47,811 nucleotides of DNA from Acidobacteriaceae bacterium. Lineage in GTDB: Bacteria > Acidobacteriota > Terriglobia > Terriglobales > Acidobacteriaceae. Location: positions 1-47,811 of the forward strand of contig PLOG01000072.1 in NCBI GenBank assembly GCA_003142935.1, in the 5' to 3' direction. A program made the translations under genes and the position numbers. The notes beneath the pieces are model-generated. The model was not told the DNA's origin, made no database searches, and saw only the letters and a list, made by a program, of their open reading frames with translations. Shown here piece after piece: positions 17,157 to 26,489 of the stretch; the stretch's first letter is position 1, and every line of letters begins with the position of its first letter.

Positions 17157-19307
17157 TCAGCCCTCGAAAACGACCGCAGCCGATCCAGGCGCCATCTCCA
17201 ATTTGCCGGCCCAGGCACTTGGTTCAGGTTGCTCAGGAGTGATCAACTTCAGGGCAATCGACTTGGGACCGTCGAGAGTAACCTGGCAAACGATGTGATC
17301 CGTTGTGCTCATGTTGGCGATGGCCACGGCACGGCGCCCGTCCTTGCGCAGATAGACAGAATATGTGCTTAGCGGCTTTCCGTCAGAGAACACCTTGGCT
17401 CCTCGCGTGTCTTGGAATTCCGCTTCCCATATCCATTCACGGTATCTGCGCCGGAGATCGTCCACCGCGTTGCCATAGCTGAGTGTCGTCGGCATCTCGT
17501 CGAGTTCGCCGTGGAAGTCGCGCGGCTCATAGCTCATAACAAAGCGATAAAGCAAGCAGGCGTTGATCGTCTGCCGGTCGTTCCATCCGGTGATGGCAAC
17601 CGACATCGGGGCGAAAGGGTCGATGTATCTACCGAACGGTACAAAGCCACGTTCGATGCGGAAATAGGACATGTTATAGGTTTGCAATTGGATATCGTAC
17701 GGCGATTCACCCGCGAACAGAAACTGCTCTGGATCGATGATGGTCCTGAATCCTTCAATAAGCGGCACATCGCCAGAGAAGACGGCTCCCGGAATGGGAT
17801 GGCCGTGGGTTTTCGAGAAACAATAGGGACAGATATGCCAAAAACACTCGTCATATAGGATGCCGCTTGCGCCCAATGCAACGCTCTTACGGAACTCTTC
17901 AATCGCGCGCTTCCTCCAGGCCGGACTCGCCTGGCACATCCCGACTCCATGCCGCGTATTGATTCTGGCGATTTGCGTCGGTGTGTCGTAGTCGTAAGCG
18001 TGAAACTGGTATGGATCTCCGTACGGGTCCACCGTGGCAAACTGCTCGAATTCGCTACGATAAGCTGGAGCTGTTACGTCTGCCCAAGCATACTTGTTGA
18101 AGAGCACGATCTCCACGCCCATCTTCCTGCTTGCGGCGATGGCGTCTTTGAACTCCTGCGCGGTGCCCAGCCTGGGATCGGTGTCGTGCAGGGGAAAGTC
18201 CCGGTCCTGGCCGCCGATCTGCCATCCGGTCAACTGAATGGCCTTGACTCCCCAGCGTTTGCACGCTTCAGCGTACTTAACCAGGTCCTTGTACGGGAAG
18301 GACAACCTGTCTTCCGATGAGTTGATCTGGATCTGCTGCCAGGAATGGACGTCCTCGACCCACGCAGGCTTCTTTTCTGGCTTGAACCAGGTCCGCCTCC
18401 ACGCCTTGTATATGTCCGCTCCTCCATGCCAGTCGCCGCTGAAGGGTTCCAACACGAGCGCCTCGGAGCGCTGACTGGCGCCCGGCTGAACAAAGCACAA
18501 GTGATTCGGATCGATGCCGATTGTTGCATCGGCAACTTTGGCAGAGGAATCGGTGGCGCTGGAGTTGAAGGAATCGGCATAGGCAGGAGACAAGAAGTAG
18601 CAGATCTGCACAGCCTGCTTCTGGCCCTGATCGTGGTAACCGATATAGATTCCGCGTGTGTCGCCGAGGAGCAGACAGAACTGCGTGTCGGTGCCGAGGC
18701 TGCGCAATTGCGCCGGCGTGTCGTAGCCGTAGTAGCCCACCTGGTTTCCAAACGCGGGCCAGAGGCTCGCCAAACTGATCCCGCTATAGCCCCACGACGC
18801 CTGCGTCAAGCGGCCTTCGCCGCGGGGCGGCTTGAGTCCCTTCAGGCGCGGATACGTGTAGCTTTCAATCACCGCCTCACTTCCGTTGCGAATCTCGTAG
18901 CTGAAGTGGACGCCCGCTCCTTCCAGCCGGATCGACTCTTTCACCTCAATGTCGAGCTTCCCCATCCGGTCGCTCTCGAAGCCGGCCCAGCCAATGGTTG
19001 CATGGTTGCCATCCGATTCGATCTGCGGCTTGGATGCATGGCGCTCGGTGAGATAGTGAAAGCGATGCTCCGGGGCGGGCACGTGCAAACGAAGTCCCGC
19101 GCCTTCGAGCTTCCAGGATTGGTCCCTTGACTCGATTTTCGCAACGCAGCCCGTCTCTCGATCTATAGCGACAAGCAAGTACTCGTTTTCCAGCAATAGC
19201 AGATCGGAAGCGGCTGCGACGGCACTGGGCGTGGCGGCATTGACGATTAGCCCCGAGGCACTCGCGGTGAGTACCCCGCCTAGAAATTTGCGGCGTGAAA
19301 GAGTCAT
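17157..19307 (-). CDS. Tat-exported glycoside-hydrolase-like TIM-barrel protein
   Basis: 716 residues from ATG 19307, preceded by AGGAGGG. The N-terminus has a Tat signal (SRRKFLGG, hydrophobic run, Ala-rich cleavage region VAAAS). An N-terminal beta-sandwich (ENEYLLVAIDRETGCVAKI) is followed by a barrel: WQIGGQDRDFPLHDTDPRLG, FNKYAWADV, an ASGILYDECFWHICPYC strand with likely catalytic or binding acids, and FAGESPYD; a C-terminal beta domain has VYLRKDGRRAVAIANMS. The layout resembles the DUF6259 group of putative glycosidases, recalled from memory rather than searched. Predicted to act in the periplasm on an oligosaccharide. It is divergent from the sugar cluster starting at 19950 and ends close to lpd. 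Confidence 0.65.
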   Translation of the reverse strand: MTLSRRKFLGGVLTASASGLIVNAATPSAVAAASDLLLLENEYLLVAIDRETGCVAKIESRDQSWKLEGAGLRLHVPAPEHRFHYLTERHASKPQIESDGNHATIGWAGFESDRMGKLDIEVKESIRLEGAGVHFSYEIRNGSEAVIESYTYPRLKGLKPPRGEGRLTQASWGYSGISLASLWPAFGNQVGYYGYDTPAQLRSLGTDTQFCLLLGDTRGIYIGYHDQGQKQAVQICYFLSPAYADSFNSSATDSSAKVADATIGIDPNHLCFVQPGASQRSEALVLEPFSGDWHGGADIYKAWRRTWFKPEKKPAWVEDVHSWQQIQINSSEDRLSFPYKDLVKYAEACKRWGVKAIQLTGWQIGGQDRDFPLHDTDPRLGTAQEFKDAIAASRKMGVEIVLFNKYAWADVTAPAYRSEFEQFATVDPYGDPYQFHAYDYDTPTQIARINTRHGVGMCQASPAWRKRAIEEFRKSVALGASGILYDECFWHICPYCFSKTHGHPIPGAVFSGDVPLIEGFRTIIDPEQFLFAGESPYDIQLQTYNMSYFRIERGFVPFGRYIDPFAPMSVAITGWNDRQTINACLLYRFVMSYEPRDFHGELDEMPTTLSYGNAVDDLRRRYREWIWEAEFQDTRGAKVFSDGKPLSTYSVYLRKDGRRAVAIANMSTTDHIVCQVTLDGPKSIALKLITPEQPEPSAWAGKLEMAPGSAAVVFEG

Positions 19308-19949
19308 GTGGAATTCCCTCCTTGTAAATCTCAGACAGGAATCCGGTCGGGTAACGATCTCCACCGAGGTCCACTCAACCAATAAATGGAAAACTTGCTG
19401 GGACACTGAGTCTGTGTACGGCCTGGGGCAAAATAAGATCCATCTGAGAAGTGAGTTGTCGGCGCCACGATTGTCGCGAAGCAATCCCGAATATCGCTAT
19501 AATCTGCGTCGTTCACCTGGGCCTCACTCGACTCTCGGATTCCCGATCGATGCAAAAGGCACGAGATTCAATTTCAATTGCGATGCATTCGCGACGGTAT
19601 GGCAAAGGGTGATTGCCAAATGGAGATGCCTGGAGCAAAAGATCCCTCACGAACCTTTGAACTGTCTCTTACGCAATTCGAACAAGCACATCTGCATCCT
19701 TTGAAATTTGACCGCGCATGAATTCTCGACCAGATAACCCTCAGCCCTTCTGGCCAAGAAAGACCGCTCTCTAATTTCTCGCCAATGGTATCCACAAGGA
19801 GATGTCAGTGTCAAGAAATTATGTTGAAAATACTGCCTTGACACGGCGATTAATCGAGTGCTACCGTTTTCCTTCATCGCTGAGAGATCGATCTCTCAAA
19901 TTGAAGAAACGAAGTCCCAGGATTGATTGGTTATGGAAAGGACAACTAC
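19308..19949. other. Divergent intergenic region with an inverted repeat (19808-19844)
   Basis: 642 bases between the Tat glycosidase and the cupin gene, transcribed in opposite directions. GTGTCAAG (19808-19815) and CTTGACAC (19837-19844) form a perfect 8-bp inverted repeat, and the right arm contains a TTGACA that could be a -35 for the cupin operon, though the -10 is poor. TGTCAAGA and TGTTGAAA here are 13, not 12, bases apart, so it only loosely resembles the operator found elsewhere. A LacI site for the regulator at 25229 is an alternative. Nothing else recognised. Confidence 0.45.
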
Positions 19950-21188
19950 ATGACGATTGGAGCGAAATCTGCGGGCCAGGCGACCCGTGAAGCCTTAGAG
20001 GCAGGTGAAGGAATCCTTCGCCTTGCCCCAACATGGGTGCCGCGAGTTTATCTCCAGCCTGGACGAAGGCTGAAACTCGATTCGAGCGACCTATACGCTT
20101 TTGGTGCCCATCGCGGGGGCATAGACGAGCGGTGGTTTGCCTCCACTACGCCGGCCATGAACGATGGCCGCACTCCCGACGAAGGGTTTAGCTATGTGGT
20201 CTCCGGGGACGAGCGCTTCACTCTTAAGGACGCCGTTGAGGCCGAAGGGGCTCGCTTGGTCGGCAAGGCAATCTGGGACAAGTATCACCGCTGGCCTGTC
20301 TACAGTAAATTCTTCGATAACTCCGGTCCCATCATGCACCATCTTCATCAAAGCGAGGAACAGGCAAAACTCGTTGGCCGCGAAGGCAAGCCGGAGGGCT
20401 ATTATTTCCCTCCTCAGTTGAACGCGACATTGGGCAATTTTCCTCATACCTACTTTGGGCTCGAGCCTGGAACCACGAAAGAAGACATTCGTCGGTGCCT
20501 TGATCGTTGGGACCAGGGCGACAACGGGATTCTCGATTTTTCGAAGGCCTACAGGCTTAAGCCGGGGACAGGTTGGCTTGTACCGCCGCGGATTCTCCAT
20601 GCGCCGGGTTCGCTGCTCACTTATGAACCTCAGTGGGGCAGCGATGTCTTGGCGATGTTTCAATCCATGGTGGAAGGGCGTCCCGTTCCCAGGAGCCTGC
20701 TTACCCAGGATGTGCCGGAAGAGAAGCACTATGACCTGGATTTCATTGTCGACCTTGTCGATTGGCCAGCGAACGTAGAATCGGAGTTCAAGAAACACCA
20801 CTATCTTGAGCCCATCCCGGTAGATGATTCGACGAGTGAAGGTTACATCGACAGGTGGATTGTCTACGGGTTGATCGAGGGCCAGCAGAGGTTCAGCGCG
20901 AAAGAGCTCACAGTGATGCCGGGCGCACGCTGCACACTCCGCGATCCGGGTGCCTCGGGCGTCATCGTGACGCAGGGCCACGGCACTATCGGCAAACTCA
21001 AGGTCGACTGCCCTTCTCTGATCCGCTTCGGAGAGATGACGCAGGACGAGGTCTTCATATCTCATGAGGCGGCGGTGACAGGCGTGACATTCGAGAACCA
21101 TTCCAAGACAGACCCTCTGGTCACGCTGCGCTATTTTGGGCCGGATGTCCATCCGGCTATGCCGGTAGTTGGCGACCATAGACGCTGA
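19950..21188 (+). CDS. Cupin-fold protein, mannose-6-phosphate-isomerase-like
   Basis: 412 residues from ATG 19950 with AAAGGA 8 bases upstream. Metal-binding cupin features: MHHLHQSEEQAKL supplies two His and a Glu, and a second domain has GLIEGQQRFSAKEL and VIVTQGHGTIGKLKV, a typical cupin turn. The size and the two-cupin layout fit class I phosphomannose isomerase relatives, but the LEPGTTKEDIRRCLDRWD helix region is divergent, so a sugar-phosphate or free-sugar isomerase of another specificity is possible. First gene of a plus-strand series with an epimerase-like protein, a mutarotase and a sodium symporter, so it probably isomerises the imported sugar. Inference on substrate; fold call moderately sure. 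Confidence 0.65.
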   Translation: MTIGAKSAGQATREALEAGEGILRLAPTWVPRVYLQPGRRLKLDSSDLYAFGAHRGGIDERWFASTTPAMNDGRTPDEGFSYVVSGDERFTLKDAVEAEGARLVGKAIWDKYHRWPVYSKFFDNSGPIMHHLHQSEEQAKLVGREGKPEGYYFPPQLNATLGNFPHTYFGLEPGTTKEDIRRCLDRWDQGDNGILDFSKAYRLKPGTGWLVPPRILHAPGSLLTYEPQWGSDVLAMFQSMVEGRPVPRSLLTQDVPEEKHYDLDFIVDLVDWPANVESEFKKHHYLEPIPVDDSTSEGYIDRWIVYGLIEGQQRFSAKELTVMPGARCTLRDPGASGVIVTQGHGTIGKLKVDCPSLIRFGEMTQDEVFISHEAAVTGVTFENHSKTDPLVTLRYFGPDVHPAMPVVGDHRR

Positions 21189-21265
21189 ATCCTCGCGGCA
21201 GAACTTAGGCACGAGCCGAATCCAATTCAGTCTTTACGCGGACTCGCGGAAAGGGGAGTTAGACA

Positions 21266-22207
21266 TTGAAACAGCACTTTGAAGAGAAGAATGCCCAGAT
21301 CGAGGCACGTTTCCTGGAACTCAAGAAGTCGCCGGAAAAGGTCAAGTCTCGTCTTAACTTGTCATGGAGCAACTGGGGTTTTGGCCTTGAGACACTGGCT
21401 GATTCCGCTGCCCGTCTTCAGAAGGCGGAGGTAACCTTTATTGAACTGCATGGAAATCACTATGGTACCGACCTCGGCTACAAAGTCGATGAGACGTTGG
21501 AGATACTTGCGGATCACGGCTTGCGCGTTTCGGGTGTCTGTGGAATGTTCTCCGCTGATAACGACCTCTCCAGCAATCGCGCGATTTGCCGACAGGCAGC
21601 GATCGATTATCTCCGGCGCGAAATTCCGTTCACTAGAGAAGTAGGAGGCAGCTATCTTCTCGTAGTGCCCGGCGCCGTTGGCAGGCCGAAGGCCTACGAT
21701 GACATGGAATTCGAGCGTTCCGCCGGAACTCTGGGACAGTGCGCTGATTGGTTTGTCAAGCATGGCGTGAAGGGCGCGATCGAGCCGATCCGCTCCGCGG
21801 AGATAAGCTTCATCCATACCGTCGCCGACGCCAAACGGTATATCGAAGCTATAGACCATCCAGGAATTGCCCACATCAACGGCGACGTCTATCACATGCA
21901 GTCGGAGGAGAGCCATATAGGCGAAGCCATCCTCAATGCGGGAGACAGTTTGGTTAATTTGCATTTCGCCGACAGCAACCGCTGCGCCTTGGGCGAAGGA
22001 TCGATGGACGTCTCCACAATCATTCGCGCCCTTTACCTGATCGGTCACAACCAGGAGGGCCGGTTCGTAACATTCGAGCCGCTTGGCCCGGGAGGGGATC
22101 CCTATCCGGCAATGTACGGCAAACCGGACAAGCCGAAGCTGGACGCGCTGGTACATGACAGCATTCGGTATTTCCGCGAATGCGAGGAGTCGGTGCTTGC
22201 GGAATAA
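21266..22207 (+). CDS. Sugar isomerase/epimerase (D-tagatose 3-epimerase-like TIM barrel)
   Basis: 313 residues. TTG start at 21266 with AGGGGAG upstream; no in-frame ATG fits. The AP-endonuclease-2/xylose-isomerase-like barrel is marked by FIELHGNHYG, a metal-ligand series of Glu in GAIEPIRSAE, Asp in HINGDVYHM, His in LHFADSN and Glu in VTFEPLGPG, the four-residue site of ketose 3-epimerases and rhamnose-isomerase relatives. It would interconvert ketoses or an aldose/ketose pair in the cytoplasm. It follows the cupin gene by 77 bases and precedes a COG3254 mutarotase by 47, so the three are one operon. Rare-sugar specificity cannot be read off. Confidence 0.82.
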   Translation: MKQHFEEKNAQIEARFLELKKSPEKVKSRLNLSWSNWGFGLETLADSAARLQKAEVTFIELHGNHYGTDLGYKVDETLEILADHGLRVSGVCGMFSADNDLSSNRAICRQAAIDYLRREIPFTREVGGSYLLVVPGAVGRPKAYDDMEFERSAGTLGQCADWFVKHGVKGAIEPIRSAEISFIHTVADAKRYIEAIDHPGIAHINGDVYHMQSEESHIGEAILNAGDSLVNLHFADSNRCALGEGSMDVSTIIRALYLIGHNQEGRFVTFEPLGPGGDPYPAMYGKPDKPKLDALVHDSIRYFRECEESVLAE

Positions 22208-22254
22208 CTCCGCGAAGGCGACGCTGTTTTCTGAAATGGATGAGAGGATTTGGA

Positions 22255-22593
22255 ATGAAGACATACTGCCTCACCTTGGACCTCCAGGAGGACCGAAGTC
22301 TTATTGAGGAATACAAGCGGCATCATCGGAGGGAAAACATTTGGCCGGAGGTGATCGAAAGCATCCTGAGCCAGGGAGTCCTAAGTGAAAGTATCTACCT
22401 GCTCGGTTCACGGCTTGTAATGATCCTTCAGACCACGGACGAGTTCGACCTCGAAGCCAAAGTTGCCGCGGATGCAGAGAACGCCAAGATGCGTGAATGG
22501 GAATCGCTGATGTGGAAGTATCAGAAACTGCTGCCCAGCAGTCGGTCCGGCGAGAAATGGGTTTTGATGGAGAATATTTTCGAACTCCCGTAA
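22255..22593 (+). CDS. COG3254 (L-rhamnose/L-fucose type) mutarotase
   Basis: 112 residues from ATG 22255 (GAGAGGATT upstream). Ferredoxin-like small protein of the DUF718 family: LTLDLQEDRSLIEEYKRHH, NIWPEVIESILSQGV, SIYLLGSRLVMILQT, then the WESLMWKYQ helix and an MENIFEL end. The catalytic His of the YxRRH segment is present. Family members interconvert the anomers of 6-deoxy-hexoses (L-rhamnose, L-fucose), which suggests the cluster handles such a sugar. A second, broken relative lies at 47081. The frame extends upstream to 22180, inside the epimerase gene, but without a start signal. Confidence 0.82.
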   Translation: MKTYCLTLDLQEDRSLIEEYKRHHRRENIWPEVIESILSQGVLSESIYLLGSRLVMILQTTDEFDLEAKVAADAENAKMREWESLMWKYQKLLPSSRSGEKWVLMENIFELP

Positions 22594-23116
22594 CTATCCT
22601 CTGGCAAAGCCGGAGGCTTTACTTATGCCGTCATCAAAGGGACCTATTGCAACCGCCGAAAAGCAACGGAAACTGGAGCGACATTAGGATCTCCGATCAA
22701 CCGACTTCAGAAAAACAAAGCGACTGCCCGGGATATAGTCCCGCAATTCTCAAAGTCTGACTGCCTCCCCGGCAGAGGCGGGGGAACTCCCGATCTGAAT
22801 AGCCGGCGAAGGGGAGATTGATGTCGCCGAGAACCATAGCGTGAATGAAGAGTGCCAATAAAGATGGATCGCAGCGCGTTTCTAACGAAGACCGGCAGCG
22901 CTACCCATGCCTCTGAGTTCATCCATCGCATGGCGTCGTTGAGGGACGCCACGGGAGCTTGCAATGAATACCACAGTGGCGCAACTCCAGTGACGCACTG
23001 TACTCGGTGCAGACCGTGGGAGAGCAGTCTAAGCTTGTTGGCGCTAATTGAATATGCGGCCAGCACTTCTAGCAATAAATCAGGACAGGCAAAAAATGCA
23101 TGGTAAGGATAATTGA
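22594..23116. other. Gene-poor spacer with a small hairpin (22606-22620)
   Basis: 523 bases between the mutarotase and the symporter. AAAGCC-GGA-GGCTTT at 22606-22620 forms a 6-bp stem just after the mutarotase stop; without a following T-run it is a weak terminator at best. A 158-codon minus-strand frame (22707-23183) covers most of the rest, but its composition is protein-unlike and it runs into the symporter gene, so I do not call it. Confidence 0.4.
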
Positions 23117-24835
23117 ATGACCCTGACTCTTCTTGCCGCATCCGCAGTGCAACAGAGCGCGACCAGACTGATCTCCCTCTCACCGGCAGATATTCTGATC
23201 ATCGTGATTTATTTTGTCATGGTTTTGGGTATCGGCATTTATCTCAGGAGCTACGCAAACACCTCGAACGATTTCTTCATGGCGGGCCGCGAGATGACGG
23301 CATGGGTCGCGGGACTCAGCTTCCTCTCAGCAAACCTCGGAGCCCTCGAACTGATGGGTTGGGCTGCTTCCACCTACCAGTACGGCATCCTGGCAGCTCA
23401 CTTCTATTGGATTGCTGCCTTCCCATCCATGGTGTTTCTCGCGCTGGTGATGATGCCCTTCTATTACATCTCGAAAACGCATTCAGTGCCCGGGTATCTT
23501 CGACTGCGCTATAACGAGGCGACCCGCGCTCTGAGCGGCATCTCATTCGCATGCATGACAGTCATGATGTCTGGCATCAACATGTATGCCATGGCCATCG
23601 TGATGAAGGTGGTTCTTGGCTGGAACATCCACTTCAGCATCTGGGTATCCTCCTTGACCGTAGCGGCCTATGTTACACTCGGCGGCCTGTTCTCAGCCAT
23701 CTTCAATGAAGTGCTGCAGTTCTTCCTCATATGGCTTGGAGTTCTGGTCGTCCCCATACTTGGCATGATCGAGGCAGGAGGATGGACCGGACTCGTGCTA
23801 AAGATTCACCAGAGAGTTCACAGCGACGACTATGTTCATCTCTGGAAAACCTTGGGAACTTTTTCCGGCAATCCGATGGGAGTCCATTGGACTGGAATTG
23901 TCTTCGGCCTTGGTGGCGCCATTGCCTGCGGTTACTGGACCACGGACTTTCTTGTCGTGCAGCGTGCAATGGCTGCGAAAGATCTGCGGTCCGCGCAGTT
24001 GGCTCCCATCATCGCATCCTATTTCAAGATGATCGTTCCTCTTATTGTCATCCTTCCAGGGCTATTGGCTTTGGCTGTACTTCCGTACCGGCTGGTGCCG
24101 GAAAGCGCAGCAGGCCCCGGTATGCACAGCTATAACGAGGTGCTTCCCCTGATGCTCGCGCGATACTGCGGCCCCGGACTTCTCGGCTTGGGGGTCACGG
24201 CGTTGATCGCCGGCTTCATGTCCGGCATGGCGGGAAATGTGAGCGCCTTCGCCACAGTTTGGACATATGACATTTATCAGCCCTACATCCGCAAATGGGA
24301 AACGGACGCTCACTATCTCAAAGTGGGCCGATGGTGCACAATCCTTGGGGTCCTGTTAAGCATCGGAACCGCCTATTTTGTAACCCAGTTTCAGAGCATT
24401 ATGGATTATATGCAGGCGCTGGTGAGCTTTTTCATCGCTCCACTGTTCGGCACGGTAATAACAGGGATGATGTGGAGGAGGGCTACACCGAAGGGCGGCT
24501 TCTGGGGGCTTCTCGCCGGCACCGGTTCGTCGATCGCGATGTATACGCTGGTGAAAATCAAGCCAGCCTATCTGGCCGTGATCGCTCTCTCTCCGAATGC
24601 AAAGGATATGGCAGAGAATCTTTATCGCGCGCTTTGGTCTCTGATTATCTGTGTACTGGTGACCGTGGCTGTCAGTCTATTCACCACTCCCAGACCCGCC
24701 AATGAACTCGTGGGTCTGGTGTACGGTTATTCCGGCATCCCCACCGACAGATCATTGCCGATCTACAAGCGGCCGGTGTTCTGGGCTTGTGGTGTCGCGA
24801 TCTTCTTCGTCATCTTGCAGTGGATTTTTTGGTAA
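23117..24835 (+). CDS. Sodium:solute symporter (SSS family)
   Basis: 572 residues, about 13-14 transmembrane helices. Typical SSS segments: YFVMVLGIGIYLRSY, NDFFMAGREMTAWVAGLSF, LSANLGALELMGW around the ion site, GGLFSAIFNEVLQFFLIWLG, and YWTTDFLVVQRAMAAKD, the strongly conserved cytoplasmic/gate motif of SGLT-like carriers. ATG 23117 has AAGGA at 8 bases. It probably carries the sugar (or its oligomer) processed by the upstream isomerase genes across the inner membrane. A 73-residue membrane protein follows immediately. Confidence 0.9.
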   Translation: MTLTLLAASAVQQSATRLISLSPADILIIVIYFVMVLGIGIYLRSYANTSNDFFMAGREMTAWVAGLSFLSANLGALELMGWAASTYQYGILAAHFYWIAAFPSMVFLALVMMPFYYISKTHSVPGYLRLRYNEATRALSGISFACMTVMMSGINMYAMAIVMKVVLGWNIHFSIWVSSLTVAAYVTLGGLFSAIFNEVLQFFLIWLGVLVVPILGMIEAGGWTGLVLKIHQRVHSDDYVHLWKTLGTFSGNPMGVHWTGIVFGLGGAIACGYWTTDFLVVQRAMAAKDLRSAQLAPIIASYFKMIVPLIVILPGLLALAVLPYRLVPESAAGPGMHSYNEVLPLMLARYCGPGLLGLGVTALIAGFMSGMAGNVSAFATVWTYDIYQPYIRKWETDAHYLKVGRWCTILGVLLSIGTAYFVTQFQSIMDYMQALVSFFIAPLFGTVITGMMWRRATPKGGFWGLLAGTGSSIAMYTLVKIKPAYLAVIALSPNAKDMAENLYRALWSLIICVLVTVAVSLFTTPRPANELVGLVYGYSGIPTDRSLPIYKRPVFWACGVAIFFVILQWIFW

Positions 24836-24873
24836 ACCTAAGAGTAGGCTATGCATTGCCCCGGAGGTACACC

Positions 24874-25095
24874 ATGAGTAGAGAAACTCACATGTTGCCG
24901 GTATGGTTCTTCATCGGAGTCTTGCTCACCATATACGGAGTCATCATTTTCGTTACCGCTTTGGTGGACTATTCACAGCCAACCGCGGTCGTTCTCGCGA
25001 AATTCCATCCCGGGCTCTTTGGAGGTGTTTTCTTGTTATTGATCGGAGGCTTCTACGCGTTCTGGTTTTGGCCTGGGCGCCGCAAGAATCGGTAG
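24874..25095 (+). CDS. Small two-helix membrane protein accompanying the symporter
   Basis: 73 residues from ATG 24874 with CGGAGG upstream. Two hydrophobic segments, FFIGVLLTIYGVIIFVTAL and LFGGVFLLLIGGFYAFWFW, separated by a short polar loop, and a basic tail (GRRKNR). It starts 38 bases after the symporter stop, so it is probably a partner or accessory subunit of that carrier. No enzymatic motif; I do not recognise a named family. Confidence 0.7.
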   Translation: MSRETHMLPVWFFIGVLLTIYGVIIFVTALVDYSQPTAVVLAKFHPGLFGGVFLLLIGGFYAFWFWPGRRKNR

Positions 25096-25228
25096 GTTTT
25101 GCCTCCGTGCCATCGTGACCTGGGTAGCGATGCACATGCACAATCGGAAACTTTGATCCGGCAAGGTGTTAAGTGCAAAAACGGTCGTGGAATAGGCTCG
25201 AAATCCTATCTGGAAAGCTCGTTTGGTG

Positions 25229-26242
25229 ATGCCAATGAACATTCGAGAAATCGCGCGCCTCGCTCGTGTTTCGCGTTCAACCGTATCGCGAGTGATCAAT
25301 GACGTCGAAACTGTCGATCCAAAGTTAAGCCGCCGCGTGCAGGCAATCATCAAACAAGTGGGCTACAGGCCAAACTTTCAGGCTCAGGCTCTGGCACGTG
25401 GCAGAAGCCATACGGTTGGGCTGATCGTCTCGGAACTGAGCGGCGGCAACCCGTTTTTCTCTGAAATCATCCTCTTTTTCGAACGGGCCGCCGTGGAAGC
25501 GGGATACGAGGTGCTCATCAGCTTTGCGGACGTTGAAGCGCACCCCGACAGTGTTACAACTTGCGCAATCCGTATGCAGGAACGGCAGGTTGAGGGTATT
25601 GCCGTTCTCACTTTTGGAATAGAAAAGTATCTCAATACTTTGTCTATCGATATCCCTATGATTTACGCCGGCGCTGACGAGGATCTTCCTGGCACGAGAA
25701 ATGTCCGCATCGATTATCTGGCGGGAATGCAAGAAGCGGTGAAGCACTTGATTGACTTCGGTCATCGACGGATCGGATACCTGAGTGGACAACTGAATTG
25801 GAGCAGCATGCGCACCCGCTATGAGGCTTTGCGGAAAGCAATCGAGGACGCCGGACTTGAGTTGGAGAAGGAACTGGTGGTCGAATGCGCCCATACTTGG
25901 GAAGGTGGAGCACAGGGCATTCCGGATCTGTTGAATCTCCCCAAGCCGCCCACGGCCGTTATGTGCTGCAACGACGTCGCCGCGATCGGTGCGATGAAGA
26001 CAATGAGCGGGAGGGGAATTCGCGTTGGAAAGGATATAGCCCTGATTGGGTTCGATGACCTTCCCATATGCCGATACACCCATCCTTCTTTGTCTACAAT
26101 TCGCTTCTCTCCAAGAGAATTATCCAGCCTGGCATTTCAGGCTCTTCTTGAAGAGCTTCAAGGAGATGATCGCGAGAGTTTGCAACGTGAGTATAAGACC
26201 CGTTTTGTGCTTAGGGAATCGACCTGTGCGCCGAAGGTGTAA
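25229..26242 (+). CDS. LacI-family transcriptional regulator
   Basis: 337 residues. The N-terminal helix-turn-helix is clear (NIREIARLARVSRSTVSRVIND, then the hinge-proximal RRVQAIIKQVGYRPN and QALARGRSH). The periplasmic-binding-protein-like effector domain follows (VGLIVSELSGGNPFFSEI, DYLAGMQEAVKHLIDFGHRRIGYLSG, PTAVMCCNDVAAIGAMKTM, DIALIGFDDLPICRYTHPSLSTI). ATG 25229 fits the GGAAAG at 25211; ATG 25235 two codons on is also possible. It follows the sugar operon and likely controls it in response to the sugar. LacI operators normally have a CpG centre, which the TGTNNACA-type sites in this window lack. Confidence 0.93.
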   Translation: MPMNIREIARLARVSRSTVSRVINDVETVDPKLSRRVQAIIKQVGYRPNFQAQALARGRSHTVGLIVSELSGGNPFFSEIILFFERAAVEAGYEVLISFADVEAHPDSVTTCAIRMQERQVEGIAVLTFGIEKYLNTLSIDIPMIYAGADEDLPGTRNVRIDYLAGMQEAVKHLIDFGHRRIGYLSGQLNWSSMRTRYEALRKAIEDAGLELEKELVVECAHTWEGGAQGIPDLLNLPKPPTAVMCCNDVAAIGAMKTMSGRGIRVGKDIALIGFDDLPICRYTHPSLSTIRFSPRELSSLAFQALLEELQGDDRESLQREYKTRFVLRESTCAPKV

Positions 26243-26416
26243 TTTGGAGCGCGATGAAGACCAGATCGAACGGTGGAAACAAAAGGAGTGGCCGCGCATA
26301 AAAAAACGCTGCAAGGCTGGGTGCCTATCTCGTCTTTGCCGATGAATCGGGTTTCCTGCCGCTTCCCCGCTCATTTTTTTGCCTGAAATCTAAGTAAGAT
26401 AAATTGCAGTTCCAGT

Positions 26417-26452
26417 GCTATCCCAGATTTCAAGATCGGAACCTGGGATAGC
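26417..26452. terminator. Bidirectional terminator-like hairpin
   Basis: GCTATCCCAG (26417-26426) and CTGGGATAGC (26443-26452) form a perfect 10-bp stem with a 16-base loop between the convergent lacI gene and the TonB receptor gene. There is no strong T-run, so factor-independent termination is not certain. Confidence 0.5.
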
Positions 26453-26489
26453 GCCCAGAATTTAGTGTAAGACCAAGCAGTCCAGAGAC

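Noticed and set aside
18345-19130. 261-codon plus-strand frame
   Set aside because: Antisense to the Tat-exported glycosidase-like gene.
20091-21212. 373-codon minus-strand frame
   Set aside because: Antisense to the cupin gene, which has a ribosome site and conserved metal residues.
22707-23183. 158-codon minus-strand frame in the spacer before the symporter
   Set aside because: Composition unlike a protein, overlaps the symporter start, no ribosome site or recognisable motif.
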